Source of the DNA: Malus domestica
Taxonomy: Eukaryota > Streptophyta > Magnoliopsida > Rosales > Rosaceae
Direction of reading: 5' to 3'
Assembly (NCBI RefSeq): GCF_042453785.1
Contig: NC_091675.1
Span: 54,536,501-54,600,500 of the forward strand
DNA length: 64,000 nucleotides
Positions 38,321-50,860 of the stretch are shown one piece after another. Position 1 is the stretch's first letter; the number at the start of each line of letters is the position of its first letter. Under the pieces are notes generated by a model, which had not been told where the DNA came from, searched no databases, and saw nothing but the letters and a program-made list of their open reading frames with translations. Made by a program: the position numbers and the translations under genes.

Positions 38321-41300
38321 ATGCCGAGAAAGAGTAAAAGAAGAAAGGAAGAAATTTGTGAAGATTATTGCTTTCGATGCAAAGATGGAGGAGCTGTGAG
38401 GATATGTGATTATAAGTGAGTTCTGAAATTTTACCGAAAATTGAAATACTAGTACTTCATATATTGCATTGAGGAAGGCAACTTCGTCTTTCCACAATGC
38501 TTTACAGTAGGTTAATTCAGTGGACCCTGGAATCAAAATCCTGCAGCACATGTTTTTTTGTTGGTGCTTATAGATGGCTTTATTTAAATTTAAAACAGGA
38601 CATGCTATATGAATGATGTATTCATTTGGTAGTGTTTCGAGATGTTCTGTTGAATAGCATGATTTCTTTCCCCACAAAATTAGCCATGCACCCATCAGAT
38701 TTTTTGTTGACTTTTAACTATGTTTAGTATAATGGTTTTTTGGGATTCAGAATTTAGGGTTCTTAGGATTTTGAGCATTTAACTCTAAATTCAGGAGTCC
38801 GCAATTGGAGAGCCCAAAAATTAATTTAATTAAGAATGCAATTCTCAATTTCTCATTCGTTACATTCCGTTACATTGTAATTTTAACTTAATTGCGGTGT
38901 ATTTTTAAGAAGTAGCAGGCATGCTAAGATTTAGGACCTCCGGCAACCTGAACAAAGAAAGAATTAAGAAACTAAAATTTAAAAGTGGGACAAGTATGAA
39001 TAACTATTAGAAATGCATTTTAGGACTGATTCTTATCATTAAGTATTTTAATAAGACCATATCATGTTCTATGTCATTTGATGAAAACTCAATGGTTATA
39101 ATGAGAATGGATTACAGAATGTAGGTAGACGGTAAGCTTTCTGTGAACTTTTCAAATTTTATCTATGACTTAGAGCATAATTTGTTTCTCATTTAAATAC
39201 ATAAAGTTATGTGGCTAGATATTTCTCATCTAAAAGGATTTAAGATTTTCAAAAGGATGCAACTAGTCAAGGATGAGATTTCAAAAGGAAGAACCCTCCT
39301 CCTCTCTAAGTTTTTGCTTTTGGTCTTTTAGTTGAAATGCTCCCTCTAATCTTTCAGGGACTGTCTAAAAGTTTATCATCCTCAGTGTGTCGAAAAAGAT
39401 GACTCGTTTTTGAAGAGCAAAGATCGCTGGACTTGCAGTAAGCTCTCAATTTATTCTATGATAATGCCTCAGCCTTACAACATGTCATTGTCAATGAAAT
39501 ATGCGCATTTTATGCATGGAAAAAGGTGCGATGCGTACAATTTTCTATGTTATGTTTGACACTCCCAAAGTATGTATGCATGAAACTTGACTCGATGTAT
39601 TTTAGTTATTCACCATAAAGATGTTCTCAAATCTTTCTTCAACTGACTTCCGCAATTGTAGCTCTCATACCTTGCATTCAAATTGTTCTAAAAAAAGGAG
39701 GAGATAAACTTTGGTGAAATGTATCAATTTCATAAAGAATTTAACAGATATGTTAACTCTTGTAGAAGTTTTGATGAAATGTGGCCATGGAAGATAATAC
39801 TTCCTTCAGTTCATTATTATTTCTTCTTTTTCGAAAATGTAGAGTGTTATCAGTTAATAAAAAGTAATTTATTTACTTGAGGTGTTATCTGAGTTTTAGT
39901 ATTTATTATCTCGTCTCTTTTTGCTAGCATCCATTTGTAGAGAATAGATTAGCCAGTTAGTAATATGATTTCTTGCATTTCAGACCGCCATTCTTGCTTC
40001 ATATGCCAAAGAATTCCCAAGTTTTATTGCTTTTGCTGCCCGCAAGCTGTGTGCGGGCGTTGCCTCTGTGATGCTGAGTTTGCTGTAGTTAAGGGGAGTG
40101 AAGGATTTTGCAATCATTGTTTGAAGCTTGCAATAATGATAGAAGAAAATGTGGATGTGGATTCTGATGGGGTATGGTTGTTTCTGATTAATGCTAAGAA
40201 AAGGCGTCTCTTGTTTCTTCTGCATACATAAATTTTGTTTCATATGAGAAATCTAAAGTAGGAAACTCTCCTAAGCAATTGTATTTAAATACGAATTCCA
40301 AAAATTAGATACTAAACCTAATGTATTCTGGGCCAATTAAATTTTCAGTCCTTTTGGTTTGGTCCGTGTTCTACTTTGGTCCTGTAGTTTCAGTTTTGGC
40401 CATCAACCTTGTAGTTAACTGATAAATTTCATTAGCAAAAGTCAAGAAGTAGTAGAATGTCCATGTGGTGTTCACATTTGCAGTTGAATTGTTTACTTTT
40501 TCTCTGAAGTAGATTCAATTTAAATCTGCTTGTTATGCTCTCGTAACATGGAAATATATTGAGTACAATTGTCTACAGCTACAACAACAACAACAAAGCC
40601 TTTTCCCACTAAGTGGGCTCAGCTATATGAATCCTAGAACGCCATTGCGCTCGGTTTTGTGTCATGTTTTCCGTTAGATCCAAGTACTCTAAGTCTTTTC
40701 TTAGAGTCTTTTCCAAAGTCTTCCTAGGTCTTCCTCTATCCCTTTAGCCCTGGACCTCTGTCTCGTAGTCGCATCTTCTAACTGGAGCGTCAATAGGCCT
40801 TCGTTGCACATGTCCAAACTACCGTAACCGATTTTCTCTCATCTTTCTTTCAATTTCGGCTACTCCAACTTTGCCTCGGATATCCTCGTTCCTAATCTTA
40901 TCCTTTTGCATGTGCCTACACGTCCAACAAAGCATCCACATCTCCGTTACACCCATTTTATGTACGTGTTGATGCTTCACCGCCTAACATTTCATGCCAT
41001 ACAGCATCGCCGGCCTTATTGCCATCCTATAAAATTTTCCCTTGAGCTTCAGTGGCATACAACGGTCACACAACACGCCGGATGCACTCTTCCACTTCAT
41101 CCATCCAGCTTGTATTCTATTGTTGAGGTCTCCATCTAATTCATCCATCCAACTTGTATTCTATTGTTGAGTACAATTGTCTATTGCATGAAAAATACCA
41201 TGAATCATTATCGAAGGATTTTACTCTTTATTGTTCGAAGTTGACCCCACTAAAAGAAATTTATGGCTCCGTCCCTGATCATTCTTGTTTCTAGTCATTG

Positions 41301-44300
41301 TGCATATTTGAAGTTTCATATTAGCATCTAATGAGGGTAGAGAGTTAATAATCATGTCCATGGTAAATTTGTAAAAATCATATTAAGATTGGGGATATTA
41401 GAATCATAATTTTTAAAAATTAACTTTGTTTATAACTTTATATTATTAAGTTGCTTCGTAAAATTTGAGATCTATAGATAACGTAAGGTCCAAAAGAGAA
41501 ACCTTGAAATACAGGATTTTTTTTTGTTTCTTTTAAATAGTGTATTATTTTGTACTTGAAGTTGTTATTTCTTTCATGTACAATTATTTGTAAATACGGA
41601 ATTACAGATATAGTGACCTGTGGCCTGGTCACTTTTCTGGCTTGTCATTTTGGTTTGTTAAGGAAAGTGGAGCAGGCCTTCTGTGATTTGATGATATAGA
41701 ACTCCAGACTTCTCCTCTTTGTCATCTCAGAATGTGCTCTTTTGTTTTTCAGGGGAGAGTTGATTTCAAAGAAAGAAATACGTTTGAGTTCCTATTCATG
41801 GAATATTGGGAAATAATAAAAGAGAAACATGGCTTATCTTCAGAGCAGGTTTACTCCGCAAAAGACTTATTGAAGAATGGTGAGAACCATACACATGACT
41901 CTGACTTCGATTTAAACGAAATTTCTCAAGAAGAAGAAAGTTTTACTGAATCTGATGAAGAAAGTGATGACGACAATTGGAAAGGTAGAGAAGAATACGT
42001 GCCAGTTGGCAAAAAGAAGAGATCCAAGGGAAACCAGTGTGCAATGAAAAGGAAAGCAAAAGCAACGAAAATAGAGTTTAGAGGATGGGGGTCAAAATCT
42101 CTCTTAGAATTCCTCATTTCCATCGGGAAAGATACAACCAAGGAGTTATCGCAGAATGAAGTTACCACTATAGTTTCAAACTACTGTAAAGAACACAACC
42201 TTTTTCACCCACAGAAAAAGAAGATGGTAATGTGTGATCCAATGCTGCAGTCTCTTTTGGGAAAGAAATCTATCAATATAAATAGGTTATATAACCTTCT
42301 GGATGCCCATTTTGCTGAGAATCTTGACTTAACCGAGGAGGATGAGACTGGCAGTAGTTCTGAAGACAATGATAAGAATCTTATGGTGACTTGTAATAGG
42401 CAGCCCAAGTTGGTCTCAGATAGACAACCTCAAAAGACAAATGTAGTTCCGGGTGTGCGGAAAACCTGTTTTGCTTCCATAGTTGCTGAAAACATTAAGC
42501 TTGTGTACCTGAAGAGGAGTTTGGTGGAGGAATTGTTAAAGCAACCTGAGACTTTTGATGAAAAAGTAGTAGGAAGTTTTGTGAGAGTCAAATCTGACCC
42601 AAATGATTATTCACAGAAAAATTCTTACCAGCTCTTGCAAGTCAAAGGTAAGTTCTTAATGATGGCTACTAATTTTGAATGGTAATGATTGTTAATCTTT
42701 TCGTCTGATATTAAAGAACTCAATTCTGCTTGCTGCAAATATTTTCAGCAGTTCGTGAAAGTAAGAATCCTGATACAGTAATTTTAACAGGGTTTTTATC
42801 CTGGCGTTAGCTGGGGAATACAACTGTTTGGTTTTCATGCAGAGATTACAATGTTTTTTTTCTTATACGAATATTATGACAAAGTAAGATATCATAAATA
42901 ATGAATTCAATGTGTTAGCTTGATATGCATCATTGGCCCATTCCATACAGTTTAAGCTTTTGGGGATGGTTGTCCAACATTGGGTCATAGTTTTAGTTGC
43001 ATGAGGTCTTGGGTTGGAAACCAACAATCTACATTTCCCACTTGTTTGATCTCAAAGGTGTATTGTAGGCATTTGCCTATGTCCGCACGAGTGCACGGAT
43101 CAGGATGGGGTTGTATATGATGGGTGATGGTTGTCTATAAAATCTCATAACCATGTAAAAGTTAGACCACTAGGAGATTAACGAGATGCAAGGCTTAGGT
43201 TACCTGATGTGAGATTATTATATTCTCAAGACTAGTTGTAGGATGACCTCACTAATGAGCTTCCAAATGGAGAGGCTCCTGATTCTGATATGTTAGAACT
43301 GTAATCCTGCCAGTTTTCTCCTTGGATGATCACTTATGCTTTGTATTATCATTTCATACTTTTCTAGGCACACGGAAAACTTCGAGCAATGGTGAAATGA
43401 ATACAGAAATTTTCATGCAACTTGTCAATATGCCAAAAGATGTACAGGTCTGCGAGCTGTCAAATGATGACTTCTGTGAGGTAATATTGTTGTGTCAATT
43501 TTCTTGTAAGATGGTGAAAGTTAACTGACTTGGCTTTTCTTTTCAAAGAACAAAACTAAAATACTTGGTTCATTCGAATGGCGTTTATGTAGGTCAAGTT
43601 TTTTCGTTGACCAAGGTTTGTCAGATATAACATTTAGTTGTTCATGTTTGTTAAGGGCACTTACTTTGATTCTTGTGCGTAATTGTCATTCCTTATGACT
43701 CATAGAGATTATTCTTTCTTTTCAAACACAAATTATGGTTACTGTGGCTGAGAACACTTACATACCCAAGACTAGAGTTAGAGTTTAAACCTCCCCCTCT
43801 CCCTACCCTTTTCGCCTCCTTTGTGCCAAATAGTAAGAAAAACAAATTAAAGGTGCAAACTCAGAAACCAAAATTGCATGAATCAATTAAAGTTACTGCT
43901 TTTTATATTTTGCAAGTATTTTTCACAGAATGAGTACTCAGTTGGATTGTATGTTATGCAGGAAGAGTGTAAAGATTTGCATCAGAGAGTGAAAGAAGGA
44001 AAGCTTAAGAGGCCCACTGTTGTAAGTTTTTGTTATGCATAATCAATTTAGTGTTTTCTGAAAACTTGTAGATAAATGAAAGCTTACCTTTACAAAAGGT
44101 TTTAATTGAACTTGACAAATTTATGCAAATATTGAATAAGATTTTAACCTATCTAGAATGAAAGAAAGCGGTGGCTTAGGGTAGGTAATTTGGTGATGGG
44201 GTCCTTCTTGGAAATGGTCCCGGAGTCTTAATATGGAGAGGGGGTTCCCTTTGGCATGCTCTGAGAAGTAAAAATAGTTTATATGGTAATACGTTGGGAT

Positions 44301-47300
44301 TCCAAATTAGTAGTCTTCCCTTTTTCCTTTCTTTTTTAAATAAAAAAAACAGGAGTCCAAATAAGTGGTCAGGGGATCAATTTGTTGCCATGGAAAGATA
44401 TTGAATATAATTCACCAGTTTGTGAATTATATTGATAATGACATTCAATCTGTGATACATCACATTGATATTGATAATGACTCAACCAATTTGTCCATTG
44501 ATTCATTCCAGAATTACAAAGATTCTTACTCTCGTGGGTTATGACATTAACTCGTCCTCTTCTTTCGTTGTTTTGTGGTGGGAAATGGAGAAATATGTCT
44601 GGTTTTGCAATATTGGGCGGTGGAAGACCGTTATTCATCATTTTCACGTTTTTAAAGACTTTCCGGTTTTCATAGTGTTTTCATGAATAGCACGTGTGTA
44701 AATTCTTATTTTCCAGCCTGTGATGTCACTTTTCCTTATATATTTACATTTAAAAACATATTTCTTGTACAAAATCAGATGATCCAACTTGATAAATAAT
44801 TTAGACAGCCAATTACAAACTGTCTATATCTTTTATTATTTTGTAGTATTTCTGAAAGCATTCGTCTTTCATTTATAAATATATTTAGATCGCCTATATA
44901 ATTTGTATTTAAACTCAATTAATATAACTTTAAGATAAATTAGATTAGATATAAATTATAAAACAAATACTTCTGCAATACTTGGGTTTGCTTGCATAGA
45001 GTATTTGATATATTTCAACCTGTTAATCAGGATTTTCTTGTTTGATAGGTGGAGCTTGAACAGAAGGCTAGATGTCTGCACAAGGATATAATGGAGCGTG
45101 TGCGTTTTCTTGCTTTAACCTCTAACAAGAATATCTGTTTTCTATGTTATCTTAATTTTGAGATTCCCAATAGTTGAAAGTGTGACTATGGATGCCTCAC
45201 ACAAATAAGCTGGGGCATGCTTTGAAAAGATATTGACTTCATATTGTTTTCAGACTGTAATCTACGATTTGAAACTGTAAAAATGCAAATATGTTTTTAA
45301 CTGCTAGACCAAAAGTCTATTTAGCAGTGCAATAATTTTTTCTGTTTCAGAACACTTGAGAACAGAAACAGTGAAAAACAAAACACCATCTTTGGAAAGT
45401 TTTTCAAAATACCTACTTAGAGAAATAAAATTACAACGTCAAAATGAGCAAAAGCAAAGAACCGTAAAAAAATATCACATATAACTGATACAAGTATTAT
45501 GTTTCTCACTACTCTCTGTGTACTGTTTTGCCTAATATTTATTTAAAATTCAGCCAAACAGGCTTTATGAAATCATGTACGCTTTTTTGGCTTTGTGCTA
45601 GGTAACTGTCAGCAACACATCTCTTGTTTATATTTTCTACACTATGCCATTATGGAGTGTTTGACTATTTGAAAAGTGTCTATTGTGCAATGATCTGTTT
45701 TTTCATGTGACCTTCATACTCCAGTATTTGCTCATCTTTCTGTTGTGTGTGGATTTTAACGTTCTTGCTTGCCTTTTGATTTTATGTACTTCTGAATCAT
45801 CTGGTCAAAAACATCTCAGTGGATTGCTAGAGAGCTGTCTCTGTTGCAAAAGCGCATTGACCAGGCAAATGAAAAAGGATGGAGGAGAGAATATCCTTTC
45901 ATTGATGTTATTAACAACATAACAAAAAAGTTGGTGTATGACATATGTTGGGAAGTTTTAGTATATTATGATTGTTATAGTATACATGTATAGTTGTAGA
46001 AACCTGGAGATGTAGGGACAAGTTCATATTGTGAAGCAACGCGTTGACAAAATTTACTGTGCTAGATAGTTCTTGAATATGGACAGATCTGATATGTTCC
46101 TTGGGTCTCTTGCATTTCATTCTTTTTAGATATTTCGTTGTGTAGATTGTCTCGAGCTATTAAGTTTCGCATGTGACCCTTTGTTTTTCAGTGACTAGGA
46201 AGTATCAAGTGTGCTAGTTGTTATAAAATCTATATTAAGTTGAGATGGAACCAAATGTTTCTAGTCTTAGTTTCTCTCAATTATATATTTTCAGAAAAGG
46301 GTATTGGTTCAGCCCTTTGACTAATCCTACTGCAGTGTCTAGCACATTTCCAGGTCAGGCTTTCATCAAATTGAAATTGTTTACATTGTTAAATTAGAAT
46401 GTTTGCAACATGAAACAAAAAATGACATTCCCTTGTTCTTTGGCTCTGTTTTTGACCCCCTTGTTCATTAGTTTAGTTTTTTCTTTTCCGTTTTACGCTG
46501 GCCATGGGTGGTTGACAGTAGACTCATATAATTTATCCCTATGTACTACTTTATCTAGATAAGAAAATTGTGACTCTTGACCTAAATTTTCTGAATACGC
46601 TTGAGCAATACTTGGATAAGAAGCTGCTTCTTGAGAAACCATCAGAACAATTCCGATTAATAAATGAGGTTCCAGAAGTAATTGCAGATGTAGAAAAACT
46701 TGAACCTACTCCTGAGAACTCTCTAAGCCAGGATCAAACAGAACATGATGGATCACCTGAATCAGCCCCCAGAGCCAGATGGTCTTCTCAAACTCCCAGA
46801 ACTGGTCTAGCCAACAGAACTGTCTACTACGAAAAGGGCGGAACAGATCCATCAGGTTTGTTAAGCTTGTAATTTTAAATATTGTTAAGAAGCTTCTCTT
46901 GGAACACCGTTAGAACAATCAAGATCATTAAATGAGTCGCAGGTACAGAAAAATTTAAACCTACTCCTGAGAGCTCTCCAAGGAAGGACAAACAAGAATG
47001 TGATGGCTTTCCTGATTCAGCCTTCAAAGGGTCCTGTCCAACTCCAAACACTAATTTAGCCAGTGGAACTTTGTGTCTTCCAAATGGAGGAACTGATCCG
47101 GCAGGTTTGTTCTAAGCTTCTGTCTCAGAATGATGAGTTCTATATTGTTCACTCGGGTTCATTATTATTTCCACTAATCAACGGGAATAAGGACATGCTT
47201 GCATGCAGAAACAACGTTCCTAGATCATGACTAACTTTACCATTTGATTCTTAGTTCTGAGAGTGACAAGTATTGGATGTACCTCTCACAGAATTTTTAG

Positions 47301-48236
47301 TATCTTGACAATTTTAGACGGCCTAAAATTCTACTCTTGCTTCGGTGTGAGGTTGATGAATATGAAATTGAAATTTATGTCAAATCAACTGTCACTCTGC
47401 ATAAATACTATTTTTGTTAACCCATTCTGTTTTCGATATATAGTGTTTTCTCCCTTGTTGCTTTCTGGTCAGTTTCACTTGGTAATGTGATTTGAGTAAC
47501 TGGCTCTTTGTGAGGGCAACATCTTTTCTAAAAAGAAAGTGCTCTCAAGTGTTAACATCAACGTAAGATACTGTGCATTGGTAAAAACTGCATAATACTT
47601 TAGTGTTGATGTGTAAGAGTTTTATTGTTGGTATGTAAGTGTGGACACCATTTTGATGCATCTACTACAGAACATGGTAGTAACAATTCTGCCGGACTGA
47701 CTGCTGTAAAGTTGATTAGACAATTTCATATTTTGAGTCCAGAAGTTCGAGGTGGCATTCGTCAAAAGGAGCACCAATTCGTTCAAGTGAAGAACAAGTC
47801 TCATAAAGTCTTGTTCTCTGAAGAGTTTATAAAAAAACCTCTTGATTTTGCTTCCCAAGGTAAACCTGATATCGACCTGCAAGAGCCGCACCATTTTAGT
47901 TCCGGTGTCGATATTAAAAGGCAAAGTGAAGAATGTGTTGAGCAAAAATTGAAAAATGAAAGCACATCCAAAGCTGAGTTAATTGAGCTAAGCGATGATG
48001 ATGAAGATGTACATGATGAAGTTAAAGCACCTGCATCTGAAGACCCAGATTCTGCACTATGGCATTGTATGAGTCCTCTTGGTGAAACAAGAGGCCCCTA
48101 TAAAATGTCATTGTTAAGGCAGTGGAACAATTCAAGTTGCCGTCCATTGAAATTCAAGGTTTGGAAGGAGGGTCAAAGCGAGGAAGAGGCAGTGTTTCTT
48201 GATGATGCCGTTCGTCAAAGTCTTCCCAATACGTAG
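38321..48236 (+). CDS. PHD-SWIB-Plus3-GYF chromatin protein (At5g08430/CCCH44-like)
   Basis: Twelve coding exons: 38321-38415, 39358-39437, 39984-40171, 41753-42647, 43368-43480, 43962-44021, 45049-45099, 45820-45929, 46295-46353, 46559-46855, 46943-47104 and 47671-48236. The frame closes at 891 residues. An N-terminal Cys/His-rich PHD ([10 protein letters not shown]...CLKVYHPQC, then CxxC groups) is followed by an acidic linker. Next come SWIB ([18 protein letters not shown]), Plus-3 ([15 protein letters not shown]...[10 protein letters not shown]) and [16 protein letters not shown]-terminal GYF domain reads [14 protein letters not shown]. This order is that of plant NERD/CCCH19/44-like proteins. 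Those link histone marks, transcription elongation and small-RNA-directed silencing. A nuclear role is inferred. The donors at 45,100 (gtgcgt) and 45,930 (gttggt) and the exon at 46,295 are the least certain. Confidence 0.85.
40559..41183 (-). mobile_element. 5'-truncated RTE-type LINE with 17-bp target duplication
   Basis: Insert 40,576-41,166, antisense to the host gene and inside its intron 3. On the minus strand it reads the C-terminal RT region of plant RTE LINEs ([18 protein letters not shown], then [37 protein letters not shown]). It ends in a ctttgttgttgttgttgtagc tail. Perfect duplications ttgagtacaattgtcta lie at 40,559-40,575 and 41,167-41,183. Several stop codons show it is dead. 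Its 5' end carries a 44-bp tandem piece (41,096-41,172). Confidence 0.9.
46610..47107 (+). repeat. Tandem exon duplication in the GYF gene
   Basis: The segment ending at 46,860 and the segment 46,889-47,107 are related. [21 protein letters not shown] aligns with [21 protein letters not shown], and GGTDPSG with GGTDPAG. The intron between them still holds a decayed copy of the first exon's 5' part (gaagcttctcttggaacacc...aatgag). Both exons are phase 1-1 and multiples of three. Confidence 0.88.
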
Positions 48237-48700
48237 ATGTACAGTTGAAAGGCGATGGGGTGCCAAGTGATTTTCCAGAGGCTAATAGGTACGAGTTTTT
48301 TTAAGAAATAGAAGAAAACTTTCTTGTGAATTAAACTTTCAGCCTTTAGGGATGATTAAGCAGACATGATAGGGGGGCAATGTAAGTACCAAAAGCAAAA
48401 GTTGGGTATATTATGAAATGAAAGGAGTAAAATTAGGAAGAAGGCGATCAAGTGACAATTAACCTTGCAGCTTGTTTTGGTTCTAAAAGAAAAGTTACTA
48501 ATATCCGTACATCAGTTAAAGTTGCATGGAACTTAGGCTCATTTGAAAGTCTCTTGTTTGGTCTGTAGTGCATCTGTAGTGTTTCCGTGCTTGAGTAGTT
48601 GGTTAGTAGTATCCTATCCTTGTAGTTTATTTTTAACAAGTGAGTCCAAAGTTTTTTGGTATTTTGAAAGTCCCTTGTTCAAACATACGCTTAAAGTTTG
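48237..48700. other. 3'UTR and spacer
   Basis: Just past the stop, another frame stays open ([19 protein letters not shown]) for about 25 codons, which may be former coding sequence. No gene seen otherwise. Confidence 0.35.
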
Positions 48701-48886
48701 GGAAGAGGATCCTCTCCGGATCCACTTTGTGGGGATCTCATCCTAGCCTTTCATCATACATTGTGCCACCAATTTTCGTCAGGTACTATTTGTGTTTAAT
48801 TTTAAATTAAAAAAAAACAGTCAAATGATTTATGACCGCACGATGCACGATGAATGACTATTTAGATCCGGATAGGATCCAAATCC
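48701..48886. mobile_element. MULE-type GGATCC MITE, copy 2
   Basis: 186 bp. Ends ggaagaggatcctctccggatc and the complement of ggatttggatcctatccggatc. Perfect 9-bp flanks taaagtttg (48,692-48,700 and 48,887-48,895). The core contains inverted catcatacattgtgcc / cgcacgatgcacgatg arms. Confidence 0.85.
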
Positions 48887-48959
48887 TAAAGTTTGGAATG
48901 TGAAACCAAAATTACATCCCAAATTTGCTTCTTCACGAATGTAATGTGGGTTTTAATCC

Positions 48960-49090
48960 AGTCAGAGGGGCAGTGTGCTTAACTTCATAATGAGTTAGTA
49001 ATAATGTGATTTAAATTTATCTTTGGTGATAATCGAGCTTAAGACCTTCTCTTATAATGAAGAGAAATATCATCTCAGAATGTAGTACGA
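48960..49090 (+). repeat. Dispersed repeat with gagttagtaataatgtg motif
   Basis: Same family as 9,600 (inverted), 22,715 and 53,030. Non-coding. Confidence 0.5.
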
Positions 49091-49348
49091 AGTGGTCAAA
49101 TATGTGTTGTTAATAGTATTACGGTGGTTGTATTTGAATAATTTGCCTCAAGTGGTGGTTTTTTCTGATGGATAAAGTATTTATTTTCAACTCACTATAT
49201 ATCGGGTTCAAATTCTTCTTCCACCCCTCAATGTTGATTAATGTAGAAAAATATCGCAATTATTAAACAAGATAATAATAATTCGCCTTTGGATAATCCA
49301 AATTGATTCCGAGCAAGCACAATAATTGATTTTTGGGTTAAATATAAA

Positions 49349-49460
49349 TAGTACCTAACAAAAATTAACCGTACGATATACGATGAACAGATGAGATCAC
49401 AAGATTCCTAGGATCCCTAGGAAAATGATTCTCGCCTAGGAAAATGATCTAGCGAGAATC
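49349..49460. mobile_element. Half copy of the GGATCC MITE
   Basis: Carries only one half of the core (aaatagtacctaacaaaaatt, ccgtacgatatacgatgaac) and a cctaggatccctagg end. Confidence 0.5.
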
Positions 49461-49645
49461 CTTTTCCAAGAATTACTGCAATCATATTACACAAGCTGAC
49501 GTGGAACAAGGGGGCCGCCAGGTTAGAATTTTTTAATTATTTTATATAAAAAGATCTCCATAATTAGTGGGCAATTAAGGTGACAACTGAAATGTCCACT
49601 GGATTCCCATGTGGTGGCATTAGTCTCTCCTTGTAGTTTATATTT

Positions 49646-50052
49646 GTCCAAATTGGATTATTAGTTTTTGTAACGATAGGATAGTTGGAAGATGGTTATA
49701 TAAATAAATTAAGATTTAAGCTCATATGGTGAAGTTTGTTAGGTTTTATGACTAAAATTGAAAATTCCGTTACTTTCCATTAATTCTTAGTATGTGAGCC
49801 ACACATATTAGTAGGCTAAAACGGAACTCTCCGTTAATTGTTAGCACATGGAGCTACATGTGAGGCTAATTTTATCTTTTTAGTCTCACATGTGAGCCTT
49901 AGGTGCTAACAATTAATGGAGATTTGACGAAATTTTCAATTTTGGACCTAAATCCTAACATACTTCACCGTATAGGCTTAAATTCTAACTTTTTACCATA
50001 AGGACTATCTTCCAACTATTCTAGCAATACGGACTAATAATTCAATTAAGCC
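49646..50052. mobile_element. MULE-type MITE with long inverted repeats
   Basis: 407 bp that folds almost entirely on itself. The left arm gattattagt...gatagttggaagat...ggtgaagt-t-tgttagg is mirrored by the right arm. Perfect 9-bp flanks tttatattt lie at 49,637-49,645 and 50,053-50,061. No coding capacity. Confidence 0.88.
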
Positions 50053-50061
50053 TTTATATTT

Positions 50062-50654
50062 TTCAAATTTTGTTTGTTTTAATACTAGAAAGTTGCACTA
50101 TCGCTAAGCAAATAAGTAGTGGCACTACAACTGTTAGAGATTTCAATAATAATAATAATTATTATTATTAATATGGCAAATAACACTTTAAGATTGTTAG
50201 ATTAAATGTAGATTTATGGAGAATAATCCGAATAATGACTTTGAGGTACGATTTGAATCGTTTCCTTAAAGTGTTATTTGCCCCCACTCGAATGAGTTTG
50301 CTAAAGGGTTCTTGGCAAATCACTTCCAGGATACAACAAAGTATGGAATATTCGATTAGCAAAACCGAATTATATTCCCTTAGAAATAACTAGAAAGAAA
50401 TTGTATGAATGTGATGCGTAGAGAAAAGAGAGCAAAGAAATTATGTAGACAACAAATTTCTGAATGAATTGTGTATGAAACATTATACCACAACATGTAT
50501 TTATAGACATCAAAGTACCCGTTCATCGAGCCATTTCATTTTAGTTGAAGACACACAACTCTTCTTAATAGTGTTGACCCAAAAGACATGTGTTCTATTT
50601 AGAATTTTCAGAAAATAAATATTGACTAACAACAACGACGCTAAAATGATGGCA
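50062..50654. other. AT-rich spacer
   Basis: Includes an (aat)n/(att)n run near 50,146-50,171 and a 20-base direct echo around actttaag/cttaaagtgttatttgcc (50,186 and 50,265). No gene seen. Confidence 0.4.
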
Positions 50655-50663
50655 CGTTTTTTT

Positions 50664-50851
50664 GAGAGAGGATCCTCAAATCACATTCGTTCATCATACA
50701 CCGTGCGCCCAGTTTTCATCAGGTGTTGTTTATATTCAATTTCAAATAAAAAAATTTACAATAATTTATGACCACACGATGTACGATGAACGAATGTGAT
50801 TTGAGGATCTCGGAGATCCTCACAAAAAGGATCCGGCGAGGATCCTCACTC
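50664..50851. mobile_element. MULE-type GGATCC MITE, copy 3
   Basis: 188 bp. Ends gagagaggatcctc and the complement of gagtgaggatcctcgcc. Flanks cgttttttt and cgttttgtt (8 of 9). The core matches copies 1 and 2. Confidence 0.8.
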
Positions 50852-50860
50852 CGTTTTGTT

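Noticed and set aside
38099-38695. 198-codon minus-strand frame
   Set aside because: Overlaps the first coding exon and intron of the PHD-SWIB-Plus3-GYF gene, with biased Ser/Gln/Lys-rich content and no motif.
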